Notes: a model not told the origin generated them from the letters alone. A stretch of DNA of 64,000 bases from Dipteris shenzhenensis (GCA_047967505.1 CM106541.1); one strand, 5' to 3'; positions 24,930 to 37,094 are shown, counted from the first letter of the stretch. A program made the numbers and translations.

Positions 24930-24940
24930 TGGTATCAAAG
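24930..24940 (+). promoter_or_regulatory. Copia3 primer-binding site
   Basis: TGGTATCAAAG matches the initiator-Met tRNA PBS type also seen in Copia1. It follows CTCTCA plus two bases, matching the LTR-end spacing at 543 in the first element. Confidence 0.7.
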
Positions 24941-26366
24941 TGCGAGTGTTCTAGCTGAGCTCGAGTGTGTGCCTGGAGCTCAAAGTCTGCTTGCTACAGC
25001 TCTGTGGGAGGAAGGAGAAGCTCAATCGGGTGACTTTACCTGCATCTTGGTGTATAGAGACCTTACAGAAACCTTTGGAAAGCTCTTTGAGTGGTTTTGG
25101 AGTAAAAAAAGACGTTTTTTGCTTATTCACTTATTCCTTTCGACTACTACTGAGAGTCCGAAATGACCTGTAAAGGTAACGATTACCTGCTTTTAGTGTC
25201 CATTGCACTTCGAGAGTTCAAAAACACCATTCTTGAATTTGGCATCATTTTTTTGGATTTCTGACTCACTATCTCTACTTCAACATTTTTCTACCAGTGT
25301 GTTGGAACTCGAGTTTGAAGCAACCATTCGCATCTATCAATTTCGGTGGACTCAAGAAGTCCTAAAACTTATATGTTGCTCATCATTCGCACTCTGGTGG
25401 TGTTTACAAACAGGTCTGGTTTGCAAAAAGTCTTTTGGTCCATGTGTTGGACCCGGTGTTTAGGACCATGGTTTTCAAAACCGTTTATTCCATTGTGTTT
25501 TGGAGGCCCAAAAACCCCTACCTACCAGCTCTTGCACAATTTCATGGAGATTTGGAGAAGTTCCATCTCTCTAAGGTGCCGAATCGTCTGTTTCTCTGTC
25601 AAAAATCCATTCAAAGGTTCAAACCTTTCATTTTTGGATTATAGGTCAATTGGAAGGGTTGACTCCCCATTTCCAATTCATCAGTTGGGATTTTGGAGTT
25701 CTAGGTAGCAAGAGAGAGATATTTGTAGATTGTCTTGTTGAGTCTGATTATGCAGTGATGCCCATGTTTTGAGGCATCCCAAGTTCTATTTTCACTAGCA
25801 GTCATTGCCATGGGGCCATGATTTCTTGGATATACCTTATGCAGATCACTCTGGTTGCAATATGAGCAATATGCGCTCATTCGTGGTTTGCATTGGGTTA
25901 CAGTGGATGCTTTACAGGCCATTTGGATGCATTGTGATCCCTGTTGGATCCACTGATAGGCCTAGATTGCCTTGTGGGATGCTTTATTGATGGGCATTTA
26001 GCACACAGATGCTATTTTATGCTGAGGGAAAGCTTCGACACATTGTAGTTAATGCAGTCATAGTGCTATGCTCTCTTGGATGAGACATTATTGATGCTTA
26101 TGGCCATGGATGGTGTTTATGCTTGAGGCATTTGGCTCGTATTGGCATTGGGTTTGCCATTGATTTGTCATTGCAAGTTGACATTTTCTTTTAGGCTGGA
26201 TTTGCTCATATTGATGCATAGTATATGCACATGAGTCAGATGCATTTTGATGCTTTGAGCCTTGAGTTTTGGTGATACTAAGGCATACATATTTGGGTGC
26301 ACCTAGTATTTGGTGTGATTTCTCTCTTGCAGGTATTGGCATTTGGGATTTTATTTCATTTGCATC

Positions 26367-26625
26367 ATGGCATCCTCTTCCATGTTTGAAAAGGAGTTTT
26401 TCAGCATTAAAAAGTTTGATGGGATAATTTTTTCTTAATGGAAAGAACAAATAAGGGATGTTCTTATTCAAAAGAAGTAGATTAAACCCTTGGCAAGGAT
26501 TGGAGCTAAGCCTGTAGATATGTTTATGGATGATTGGAATGAGTTGGATGCATTAGCAAAGTCTACAACTATGCATGTGACATAGTGGGAGCAAGTGACA
26601 TAAAGTTTTATTTTGCAAATGGGTT
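26367..26625 (+). pseudogene. Copia3 gag N-terminus
   Basis: The start MASSSMFEKEFFSIKKFDG, followed by WKEQIRDVLIQKK and DDWNELDALAKSTT, matches the N-terminus of plant copia Gag (KFDG..F..WK..M.D.L). In-frame stops fall after FS, after KK and around WEQVT. The text then jumps to late-protease sequence, so the Gag C-terminus, CCHC zinc knuckle and protease active site are missing. Confidence 0.75.
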
Positions 26626-26639
26626 TGCATTTTTTTTGA

Positions 26640-29245
26640 AAAATGTTAGACATGTGCCTAAGCTGACAAAGAGTCTCATTTTAGTGGGTCCGCTAGATGA
26701 TGTTGGTTTTGAGACCACTTTTGGCTTTTAGAGTTGGAAAATTCAGAAGGGCTCTATGGTTTTGGCAAGAGGTGCCAAGTGTGGGACTTTGTATCCCTTA
26801 CATGTATCAGGGGTATCTGATCATTTTGTTACAATAACCAAGCAGCCAAGTACTTCTTTGTGGCATTACAGGTTGGGGCACATGAGCCAGAATGGAATGA
26901 AACTCTTATGCCGTTTGGGTTATGTACCACATTTTTGTTTTCTAGATTTTGAATTTTGTGAGCATTGTCTCTATGGGAAGTAGACTAAATCAGCCCATAA
27001 AAGAAGGGGAGAGAAAGAGCTTGAAAGGCTTGATTTGGTGCATTTAGACGTATGTGGTCCCATGCCTACATAATCATTAGGCGGGTCTGAATACTATGTG
27101 ACATTCATTGATGATGTAACTAGGAAAGTATGGGCTTCTGCTATAGCTCAGAAGAGCGATGTGTTCTAGCTATTTTAGAAATGGTTGGATTTTGGTTGAA
27201 AATCAGTCAGGTAGAATGCTTAACTACCTATGGACTGACAATGGTGAAGAGTATCTCTCTCATGACTTTCAGCATTTTTGTGATACACATGGGATTAAGA
27301 GGGAGCTCATGTCCCCTCGTACTTTAGAACAAAATCCAATTGCAGAACAGATGAACTGCACCATTCAGGAAAGGTTGCAATGTATGCTTTCCAATGCAAG
27401 TCTTTCTGGTGGTTTTTGGGCTAAGGCAATGAAGACTGCAGTGCATGTGATCAATAGATCACCTAGTAAGAGTTTGGATGGTGGTATTCCTAAAGAGGCA
27501 TGGAGTGGCAAGAAGCCCTCTTACTCTCATTTGTGTATATTTGGGTGTGAGGCACATGCACAGACCATGCACATGTGCCAAAAGAGCTTAGGAAGAAACT
27601 AGATCCTAAGTCTAGGAAATGCATCTTTCTAGGTTATGGTGAAAGTGGAGAGATGGGTTTTATCATCTCTGGGATCCAAAAGCAAAGAAGATCATACGAA
27701 GTCATGATGTGGTCTTCAATGAGAAGAAGATGCATAAGACACTCATGAGAGATGTGGAAATGAGGAGAATCACTTTCCAGGATGTGAATCCACCTGAATA
27801 TATTGACAGACACCAAGTTGTCCATGCACCAAATGTGCAGGAAATGGTGCCACTAGGTACTCCCATAGGTACACAATCAAGGGTAGATGATGGATCATCT
27901 ATTGGTGGAAATGATGAGCCAAATGTGGCTAATATACAGGTGGGACAGCAAGCTGAAATGCCCTTGAGAAGATCAGCTAGAGTGTCTAGACAACCTGAGA
28001 GATTTGTTCTAGGGGCAGACTATGTGATGCTTATTGATTGCAGGGAGCCTTCTAGATATAGGGAGGCTATGATGCACGAGGATTAGTGCAAGTGGGAGTA
28101 TGCTATGCAATCAAAGATGAATTCACTCATGAAAATAAAGACTTGGGACTTGGTTTCTTTGCCACATGAAAAGAAAGCATTGCCATGTAAATGGGTCTAC
28201 AAGATGACGGTCACGGGTGATGATGTGCCTAAGTATAAGGCCCGTTTGGTTGCTAAAGGATTCAAGCAAGAGAAGGGCGTAGACTTTGATGAGATCTTCT
28301 CTTCGGTTGTGAAGATGACCACACTTAGATGTGTATTTAGACTTGTAGCAGTAGCAGAGGACATGGAGCTTATGTAGATGGATGCTAAGACAGCTTTCTT
28401 ACATGGGGATTTGCATGAGGAAATTTACATGGTACAACCAGAAGGCTTTGAAGAAAAGGGCAAAGATAATTTGGTTTGCAAGATGAAAAAGAGTCTCTAT
28501 GGCCTTAAGCAAGTACCTAGAGAATGGTATCAAAAGTTTGATGCTTTCATTCAATCCCAAGGTTTCAACAAAAGTTAGATTGATCACTGCCTCTACACTA
28601 AAAGGGCTAAGGATAATAGCATTCTCCTGGCACTTTATGTGGATGATATGATGTTCGCTAGCAAGAACACTTATGAGCTCGATGCATTGAAGGCCAAGTT
28701 GCATGAGGCCTTAGACATGAAGGATTTGGGACTTGTAGGTCATATTCTTGGTATGTGTATCATGCGTGGACGTGATGCGTGGCCGTAGTAGGAAACTCCT
28801 TTGGCTTTCACAAAAGGAGTATGTTACAAAAGTGTTGCAACATTTCAATATGGAGGGGGGGAATGCATTAAGTACTCCATTGCCTCCATATGTGAAATTG
28901 AGTTAGGCAGATAGTCCAAAAACAAATGAGGTGAGGGCCATGATGGCTAAGGTTCCTTATGCATCAACGGTTGGGAGTCTTATGTATGCAATGATAGCTA
29001 CTAGACCAGATATTTCATTTGCAATGGGAGTTGCTAGCCGGAACATGGCTGATCCATGAAAGAGGCATTGGGAGGTAGTTAAGTGCATAATGAGGTACAT
29101 GAAGGGTACCAAGGAGATGTGTATCTGCATTGCTAGAGGAGAGATGCGTGTACTTGGTAGATTCAGACTATGTAGGGCATGTGGGTAGCAGGAGATCCAC
29201 TTTTGGTTATGTTTCACCTTTGCAAGTGGTGCAGTGTCGTGGATT
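26640..29245 (+). pseudogene. Copia3 pol: integrase, RT and partial RNase H
   Basis: Recognisable blocks: protease end (RHVPKLTKSLI, ~26650), GAG-pre-integrase (WHYRLGHMSQNG, 26861; CEHCLYGK), integrase core ([16 protein letters not shown] near 27050-27115; TDNGEEYLSHDF ~27235; QNPIAEQMN ~27330), RT (YKARLVAKGFKQEKGVDFDE ~28230; [18 protein letters not shown] 28378; [12 protein letters not shown] ~28498; LYVDDMMF ~28634) and the first part of RNase H (SGAVSW ~29228). Stops at 27104, 28084, 28375 and 28576 and frameshifts near 27170, 27590 and 28790 disable it. The usual HxxxH..CxxC zinc finger is partly preserved. Confidence 0.85.
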
Positions 29246-30388
29246 CCACCAAGTTTTGTGATCTCCAGTTCAGAAGGTAAAGTCTGTAAACTAAAGAAGG
29301 CACTTTACAGGCTAAAACAGGCCCCACGAGCATGGTACCAGTGGATTGATGCCTACTTTTTGCAAAATGGGTTCAGGAGGAGCCCATCTGATGCAAATTT
29401 GTATATCTACAGAGAAGGAGGCAGGTGTATGATCGTGGTCCTTTATGTGGATGACCTTGTCATAACAGGGAACCATGAAGAAAAGATCTCGCAGACAAAG
29501 CAATTGCTAGGAAGAGAGTTTGAAATGACAGACCTTGGACTGATGCATTTCTGTTTGGGGATTGAAGTTTGGCAAGAGCCAAAACAAATCTTCATTTCAC
29601 AGCTGAAGTATGTTGGAGAGATACTGAAGGCATTTGGCATGGCTGAGTGCAAGATAGTTGGCACCGCTATGGAGGTTGACGTGAAGCTCTCAAACGAGGA
29701 TTCATCACCACTGGTGGATGAAGCGAAGTACAAAAGGCTTGTGGGCAGTTTGATTTACTTGTGCAACACATGGCCGGACATTAGCTTTGCGACTAGTGTA
29801 CTAAGCAAGTTTTCCAATAAGCCTCGGGAGAACCATTGGAGGGCAGGGATGCGGGAGCTGAAATACATCGAAGGCACACTTGTTGATTATGGCATCACCT
29901 ATACCAAGGGCAACATCTTGACGGGATTTTGTGACTCGAATTGGGCAGGAGACGTGGACAGTAGGAGATTAGTGACAAGTTACTGTTTCTCACTTGGATC
30001 TGAAGCTGTGTCATGGGTCAGCAAGAAGCAACCCACAGTTGCTCTTTCTTCTACCGAGGCTGAGTACAAATCAACATGTTTTGCCTCTTGTGAGGCAGTA
30101 TGGTTGAGGAGGATTTTGGGGGACATGGGTGCAATGCAGAACAAGCCTACGCAGTTATTATGTGACAATCAGAGTTGCATGGCAATTGCAAAGAACCCTG
30201 TGTTCCATGCTCGCACAAAACACATTGAGATTCAATATCACTTTGTATGCGAGCTCATCATGGATGGAGAGGTTAACTTGATGTACTGTCCGACTACAGA
30301 GAATGTTGCGGACATCTTCATGAAGGCTCTTAGAAGAGACTTGCTAGAGAGGCATCTTCATCGACTTGGCATTGGGCCAAAAAAGTAA
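29246..30388 (+). pseudogene. Copia4 pol 3' part: RT and RNase H, in one open frame
   Basis: About 380 codons without a stop: GKVCKLKKALYRLKQAPRAW (29279), LYVDDLVITGNHEEK (29440, catalytic YVDD), LGLMHFCLGIEV, TAMEVDVKLSNEDSSPLVDE, VGSLIYLCNTWPDI, then RNase H (FCDSNWAGDVDSRR, KKQPTVALSSTEAEYK, LLCDNQSCMAIAKNPVFHA, FHARTKHIEIQYHF). It ends with a stop just before a polypurine tract and LTR start at 30419. The frame opens upstream (29234) with residues from Copia3, so the two families are joined in frame near 29246. W-for-R in TWPDI and M for K in IFMKAL are unusual. The protein cannot be a complete polyprotein. Confidence 0.85.
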
Positions 30389-30418
30389 GTTCACTTGCGG
30401 GTGGACATTGAGGGGGGG

Positions 30419-31126
30419 TGTTAGATATCAATGCTCCACTCTCGTGTAACTGCGCCGTGTAACTGCGCGGGAACTAGCTAACTCTACTTGTAAGCCCTCC
30501 ATATGAGGAGAAGGCATTTGAGTAGCTCAGTTATCTGGTAGGTCCTGGTTTGGACACCAGATGGGGGCCATGTGTGGCCTGATGGCTGGACGACTTCAAA
30601 TAGAGTTGGCACACTGCCAACTAGGCTACATGCAAGTGCGGGAAGGCATCCCATGACTGACCACACTGAGGGTAGATGGAGCATTTCCCGGGGCAACCCA
30701 CTCTCGGGTTGTGGGGCCTATTTGGAGCCCCAGATGATCCCAGATGGCTTTGGGCAGAACAAACACCATAGGTGAGTTGCTCTTTTCTATGCCACGATTC
30801 TAACGTGTGGTCGGTGGCCTATTTCCAGTCGGTCGTTTTGGGTGGACTAAGTCGGTCTCCCAATTGGGTCTAACCAACTACAATTGGTGGCTATATAAGT
30901 GCAAGCCCGTGAAGCCCATATTCATAACTGGCTATAACAACCTTGATTCCTTAGCATCCAGCCTCCGTCCTCTACAGTTTCTTGCATGCCATTGAAGCCT
31001 CTCATAGGAGCACACAGCTAGGAGGCAGCGCCATCTATTGTATCAGTTTTACATTAATCAAATTTTTTATTCGCCATACTATCTGCTTTTCTCTCTCGCA
31101 TACGAGATCCTGTTATCTGTTGAGCA
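30419..31126 (+). mobile_element. Copia4 3' LTR (right end approximate)
   Basis: A purine tract (GAGGGGGGG) precedes TGTTAGATATC at 30419, the classic copia 3' LTR start. A CTATATAAG promoter-like box lies at ~30892. The right end is inferred at ...GAGCA (about 31126), just before gypsy coding sequence resumes. No matching 5' LTR is in the window. Confidence 0.55.
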
Positions 31127-31128
31127 CA

Positions 31129-31498
31129 GACGTTTTATTTTCTTACATTAATGACAATGCCTATCGGCTCCAATTACCACCAGATTGGAAAATTCATAAT
31201 TCTTTTCATGTGCACCTCTTGAAACCTTTCCATGGAGACCCACCAATTATACCTATTTTAGACGATGCACATTGCTTCAAGGAGAGACCCAGCTCTTAGA
31301 GCCAGACCAGATCATTGATCAACAAATCACTCAAACGAGACATGGAAACTCGTATCCTACTTATCTTCTTACATTTAAGAACCACCCCATTGAGGATGCT
31401 AAGTGGATGCCCGAGCGATATTTTTGACAGTACCCTGATTTATTGACTACTTTTTTGTCACGCAGTTGAGGGCAATTGCGATTTCAAGCAAGAGGGAT
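31129..31498 (+). pseudogene. Gypsy integrase C-terminus and chromodomain-like tail
   Basis: The segment contains NDNAYRLQLPPDWKIHNSFH and VHLLKPFHGDPP, the integrase C-terminal block of chromovirus-type gypsy elements. In a shifted frame come TQTRHGNSYPTYLL..FKNHP and AKWMPERYF, corresponding to a chromodomain. The rest of pol is missing upstream, where the Copia4 LTR begins. An AGAGGGA purine tract follows, then an LTR start. The frame change and missing catalytic parts show it is a relic. Confidence 0.75.
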
Positions 31499-32442
31499 GT
31501 TACAAGAATTGGAATTATCCCATTAATTTGATCCTTCAGTATTTAGTTTAGTGAGATCCAGCATTTTTATCGCGTAGTTGATGCATGTGTGCTCGCTGTT
31601 CTATAGTGATGCATGTGTGTTCTACATGTTTGGATATAAGGCTACGGCTATATGAGTGTGTAGCATTGTGTGCACCACTTACATGATGACGGTATGTGTA
31701 GCATGTGTGCACCATCCGTACAATTTGTCATGTGTAGCATCAGGTGCACCATGAGATGGTATGTGTCGCATGTGTGCACCGTTCATATGTGATTTATTGA
31801 TTTCCCGTTGCTATAATACTGAAAGGTTGATTGATTGTGATGATTAATTCCAAGGTTATCTTATGCTTGAAATATTTCATTACTATTGATCGTGTGAATC
31901 CAAGGGAAGAGTAATTGTCGGGAGATGGCATGTGGCAAGCATGATCCGCCATATTTTGGGCGCGTAGGCACAACTCGAGTGATGTGGGGATGAATAAGGC
32001 TTATGCCTAATTTCTGATATTACAAAAGCTTATGTACATAATTGAATTTTGGAATATTAGTGGCTTGGCTAAGTGAATAAACTAAAGTTAGAAAAAGCTT
32101 TATATTTAGAAAAAGCCAGCTATTCTAGAAGGTGGATGGGCCTTTTGTAAAAGGGTGCATGGAGGAAAGCACAGAGGCTTTTGTATGATTTTTGCTCGGA
32201 AGCTTTTTGGAGGAATATACATAAATACATAGGAGGTGGAAGGAGAGCACCACTCCTATGGGGGGAGATTGTACCCAGCACGCTTGTTCTGTCTCTTCTG
32301 TTTGTGAGTTTTGAGAGTTTGTGCATAGTTTCAAAGAGTGTTGCTGTGTTTTTCAAGGATTTGCAGGTTCCACGTTCGTTTCTTGTCGCATCCTTGAAGC
32401 TTGGAGTTCATAACCAGAACTATCTATTATCCACCATTTTCA
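31499..32442 (+). mobile_element. Gypsy 3' LTR (~944 bp, right end approximate)
   Basis: The LTR begins TGTTACAAGAATTGG right after the polypurine tract. The inferred end ...ATTTTCA at 32442 abuts sequence that reads as hAT transposase on the other strand. An ATACATAAATACA box (~32217) could be a promoter. The end is not confirmed by a second LTR. Confidence 0.55.
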
Positions 32443-33701
32443 TGTAGGTGTGGTTTTGGCTAGTGCTTATACATTGGCAAATGCAAATAATCCCTTCTTG
32501 CATTGATACAGAGCTAGCTCACAACAACACCTAGTAAATGTAGCATCTTGTGGATGATATGCTCAAACAACCTTATGGAAATCATTCATGACTCCAGGAA
32601 CCTCTTCAAGTTTCATGTTCCAACACCCTGGATCAAGGAGATACCCAAAATTATGTAACAAACTATGAGATTTCTCCCATTCCTTTCTAAATAAACTCCA
32701 TAACTCCCTCCATTTTGGTGCATTAAAGGGCCTTCTGACATTTCACTTGTCTAGATGCATTTGCAAATTTCTAGGCAATATATCAGCCGCATGGAATCCT
32801 CAATAGATCTCCATAATCTTGGTAACAATATCTTTTCTTTTATATCGTCACATTCATTTCTAGATACTCTATTCCATGGATCAAACACCAATCTTTGAAT
32901 GCCACAATGAAAGGTCTTAATTACAAAAGATCTATCTTTAATCAATGATTGCAATGTGTAAAAGTGCATGAAAAACATTGTTCCTAAAAGTAATTGCCTC
33001 ATTGGGGATCCACCAGCTCCTCATGAATTGCATATTATCTTGAGCCATTGATGCAATAATAAAAATTTCACAGTTTCGTGAGTATCATGTATAATCTCCT
33101 TGATGCATGACACATGCTTGTACCAATATTTCAACCCCAAGTTCAAGGTGCGAGTGTAGCACACTAATGCATACATTTGGGAAAAACTTTCTTTGTAGTA
33201 ATCTACCAACCTTTTTACAACTCTTTGCATTGTCCATGACAATATACTCAACTTTGTCTGGTCCTATCTCCCTTATAGTTGTTGCCAAATTTCTTGCTAT
33301 GTAATCCCCATATTTTATTTCATGTTTTGAATTAATAGACTCATGAAATGACTCTCCTCTTTGTTGATACAATCATTACATTAAAAAATGGGCATCTTTT
33401 TGTATTTGTCCATCCATCTAAAACAATTGTGCATCTTGTATTATGCAAGGGCTGAAAAACAATGCGGGTGATGTGATCTCTCTACTTGCATATGCTTTGT
33501 GTAGTATAGTTTTCTATAATGCATTATAAGTATGAGGATTGAAACTTGCACCATAGCACGTGATGCGATTGCATGCATCTTGCATGTCAATGCTAAACCA
33601 TATTCAATGGATAACCAGAATGCAAAATCAATCAACCAAGGGCGTATTGAGCCATCTCCAAGTCTTGGATCCATATACTCTTTATAATTGATTTGTGACA
33701 A
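32443..33701 (-). pseudogene. hAT-family transposase relic (DUF659-type)
   Basis: Read on the minus strand: an N-terminal stretch (33701-33441), then SKHEIKYGDYIARNLATTIR, EYIVMDNAKSC and GRLLQRKFFPNVC (33372-33160). This matches the DUF659 part of plant hAT transposases, where the DNA-cleavage Asp lies in a (V/T)DNA context. After a frameshift near 33150 come TRTLNLGLKYWYK and HETVKFLLLHQWL, then PWNRVSRNECDDIKEKILLP and RLWRSIED (33002-32751). Another frameshift leads to the LLDPGCWN and ELALYQCKKGLFAF region (~32640-32470). The C-terminal dimerisation domain is missing where the gypsy LTR begins. It cannot encode an active enzyme. Confidence 0.75.
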
Positions 33702-33784
33702 CTTGTCTCCTACGTAAAGCTCATTCTCTTTTTATGATTTTAGTACCTATGCATCTATTTCTTAGCTCTAGATTATAGATTTTT

Positions 33785-33967
33785 TTTTAAAAACTCCAAG
33801 GAGGGACCCTAGGCAATGTGCTGGGCCCTACGGAACGTGGCTTGGTTAATAGCTAGTTTCCTCTTTTGTATTCACCTTTAGCAGCTCTATTGGAAACTAA
33901 ATTGCAGGGTGTTTTTTCAAAGCATTAATAGAATTTCCTTTTTCTATACGAAAACAAAAAACAAAAA
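33785..33967 (+). mobile_element. Possible short LINE 3' end
   Basis: The stretch ends in AATAGAATTTCCTTTTTCTATACG and an A-rich tail. This is close in pattern to the tails of the LINEs at 8.5 and 51.0 kb (AATAGAAGTCTTTTTC; AATATAAGTCCTTTTC). No target duplication was found, so this is tentative. Confidence 0.4.
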
Positions 33968-33989
33968 GTCAAAAAGCATAGGCTTGTAT

Positions 33990-34440
33990 CAATCCAATCG
34001 CTCCAAATACAAATATAAAGACAAGTTGCACAAGGATTCCAATAGCATTCCACGATAGTCACAATTGCCAAATGTTGGACCACTTCCACTAATATTCATA
34101 TTGTTGGAGTTATTGAAATAATTTTTTTGATTGCTTCTTGTGGCATTCTGATTTGGAATGTCCCAAGACTCCATAATACTTACAATTGCAAGATCTTCTT
34201 GGAATACTTCCATATTATTGAAGTTGTTATTAATATGGTTGTGAATGGCTTCTTGGCCACATTCAGACTCCCAATGTCCGAACTCTACACTAGTTGCAAT
34301 TGCTAGATCTTCTTTGAGTAGTTTAAATGATATTCATATTACTAAAGTTATTATTGAAATGATTGCTTCTTCTAGCATTTCGTTACTTGGTAATTCCAAG
34401 TACCTTGGAATGGCTCTACCTTTGTAATTCCAAGTACCTT
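33990..34440 (-). repeat. Three ~115-bp degenerate units, coding-like on the minus strand
   Basis: CATATTGTTGGAGTTATTGA (34098), CATATTATTGAAGTTGTTAT (34211) and CATATTACTAAAGTTATTAT (34334) mark three related units. A GCAATTGCTAGATCTTCTT-like block lies between them. On the minus strand one copy reads NNSNNMNISG and another MEVFQEDLAIVSIMESWD, so the units may be a repeated linker of the adjacent hAT transposase. That is inference from position. Confidence 0.5.
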
Positions 34441-36003
34441 GGTAATTGCTCTACCTTCGTAATTTCAAGTACCTTTAGGCATGTTCTAACTATTGTTGAC
34501 CTTGTGATAACCTTTGTTTAAATTTGCACATTTTGCTTTGTTGTTAGCCTCCACCAGATGTTGATAGTTTATTGAAGCATCTTGGATAACTTCTGCATTT
34601 TATTTACCTCTTACCCTTTGGAAACTCTAACCTATTATGGAATCTCCTTACTCATGAATTTCATGTTTATTTGATCCTCCAAGCTCCTATATGGTCAAAC
34701 ACGATCTCAAAAGTTGGGAGATTTTCCCTTCTAACATTGTAGTTATAAACTAGTCATAGTCTTTGCCAATAGCATTTAATTATCTACACCAAAATTGTGT
34801 TGTAAACCTTGTAATCTATAGCATCAAGGTCTTATGAAAGGTCTTTCAACCTCAAACATAATCAAGACTTGATTCAAAAGGTATTTTATTAGTCATATTG
34901 AGGTTGTTCTCCCATTTGCAAGTTCTTTCCAAACATCCATTGAGATATTATCATATATGATGAGAATAAATGCAATCTCAATTTTCCTTGGGTGTGCTAG
35001 TTTTAGGTTTTGCAATCTCAATTATCCTTGGGTGTTCTTAAAGACCCCAACCCTAGCCTAAAGACAACTTAGTGGACATTGAAATTGGAAAAACACACAA
35101 GTATACTAGACATTAAAAACAAAGAAACGTGTCAAGAGGGGGTCAAGAGTAGCAAAAACATGGACGTAGCATTCGGACTGGTTGGGAGGTCAAGCTTTGA
35201 AGGGTGAAAATTTCAAGGAATTAAGCCTTGAATCAAAAGGAATTTGAAATAAGTGTGATTGAAAGAATAGAATAGGGGATTAGTGCCCATACTATATTAC
35301 AATGCTTTTGTGCGCATGAATTTCATCGAGAGGAGGCAGCCATCAGAATGCAGCTTAGAGTCTACAGATGTCTTGATTTTCACATGCCAAGGCAAATTGT
35401 AGAAACGTACTACTCAGAGGCATGCTAATGCTTAGAACTGAGACAAAACTACAGGCCACAAATCTCTGGGATTTTCAAGCAAAGCAACGGTAATCTTCGA
35501 GGAAAAGATTCACTTTGTTTATGCGGAATTAAATAAGTGCGTCAGAACATTTTCATCATCTTCCACACCTTCATCTTCTGTTACATGTATTATAGATTTA
35601 ATCTTTGATATCTTAATTCTTTTTTCGTGGATCCTCCTATATGGAGAAACATAAAGACCGCACCCCGTCTAAGGACCCAAACATGGGACCAATCATATGT
35701 ATAGTATGTATACCAACCTAGCCTCTATGGAAGAAAATGTTTATAGTAGTCTTGGGGTGTGGTCCTATCTATGGACATGAAAGCACCCTAGAGATACAAA
35801 ACAAGATGAAAAATGTAATAGGCCTTATAAGTCATGTGAGAAGGTCAACCAAACTAAGTTGCTCTTAGATTAGCCTTTTGATGCATTTCATTGTATAAAA
35901 CTTAAGGGTGAAACTAGAGGTTAATCAAACTAGTATTGATCACCCAAACTAAATTTATTCGTTAGCCACATAAGAGTGGTCGAAATAACCTTAGCCCATA
36001 ATT
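34441..36003. other. No recognisable gene
   Basis: AT-rich sequence with short broken frames. It may include more of the hAT element or LTR sequence of the gypsy relic downstream, but no boundary could be identified. Confidence 0.45.
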
Positions 36004-36150
36004 ATAGATGTGATACATGGCATGTTGATGTGTCATGATGATATGGCATGATGACATAGCATGCTAATATGGAATGATGACATGGCATGCTAATGTGGCA
36101 CATTCATATGGCATGATGATGTGGCAACCATGATATGTCGTAGCCTATGA
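36004..36150. repeat. Short-unit minisatellite (ATGGCATGATGACAT)
   Basis: Variants of GGCATG(A/T)TGA(T/C)(A/G)T recur about every 14-16 bp, eight or so times. Confidence 0.7.
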
Positions 36151-37094
36151 GGGTAGCATAGGAACATGACAACCTATGAGATGCTATAGGACATGTGGCA
36201 GGGCCACCCAATACTTATGACATCACTTGTCACACCATGGAGCTAAATCTACATGTAGCCCATTGATATTCTAGAGAGGAGGAAAGTGTCACATTCTATC
36301 TAAGGCCTTTCCATCGCCTCTATTCTTATTTGGTCTCAAATTCGTTTGCATTTGTAAAAGGAGCCCCACTGCCTTCATTGTGCACACTTTCTCTCCCTCT
36401 TGTTGGTGCAACTCTCCTCCTCCTGCTACAATAGCTCCTCCATAATAAAAATAGCTTTTGGTGAAGTAGCCTCTATTTCTATAGTAGTACACCTTCCTAC
36501 AACAACCTCTCTTGCTACAACAACCTCTCTTTCTCCAGCAACTTCTCTTGCAGCAATACCCCCTCGTGTAGCAGCCCTCCTATTCAAGCAACTCCTTGTA
36601 CAAGCTCCTTTTACACATACTTCTACAACATCTCCTCCTTAGTGTAGCTCTTTCTACATGTAGTCCTACAAATTTTCCTCCTTGATGCAACTCCTTCCTC
36701 ATGCTTTTGGAGCACCTATTAGAATGTTATGTATATAAACTTACTACTCAACCTTGAGCTTCATGTTCATGTCTTATAGTAGCTTTGGTTTCTTGTTTTT
36801 GCTTGTTGGCTCAAGGTTTGTGGTATGCTTTGACTTGTTGTAGACCAAATTTAGGACCAAAGCTTTGTGCTTGCAAATTTGGTTTGCGACAAGATTCAAG
36901 TTGCAATGGTGAAAAGATTTCTAGGTATTGGAATTCTTGTTGGTGGTTGCTTCTGCTATTTTTTAGTTGGTGGTTGCTTCCGCTATGGCAACAAGATTTC
37001 TAGGTGTTGTAGTTCTTGTTGGTGGTTGCTTCCACTATTTTTTATTTTTGCATTTTTTGTTTAAAAATTTATTCTCACACGTATTCTAGAAATC
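36151..37094. other. No gene recognised; possible gypsy leader
   Basis: Contains CTACAACAACCTCT-type internal repeats (36480-36560). A 79-bp direct duplication starts AAGATTTCTAGG at 36914 and 36993. A TATATAAA-like box at ~36731 could belong to an LTR, but no TG...CA boundary was established. Confidence 0.4.

Larger units (their letters stand above)
24930..29245 (+). mobile_element. Copia3: Ty1/copia element with internal deletion, 3' end replaced
   Basis: The PBS at 24930 marks the element's 5' side, with a probable 5' LTR ending near 24927 (CTCTCA) whose start I could not locate. A ~1.4-kb leader follows, then a truncated gag (26367), then integrase, RT and the first part of RNase H. At about 29246 the sequence switches to a different copia family. 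No 3' LTR of its own was found. Stops and frameshifts throughout show it is defunct. Confidence 0.75.

Noticed and set aside
30505-30780. Possible tRNA-derived SINE head inside the Copia4 LTR
   Set aside because: TAGCTCAG (30523) and GGTTTGGACACC (30547) resemble RNA polymerase III A and B boxes, but they are only ~24 bp apart, closer than in tRNAs, and no SINE tail or TSD was seen.
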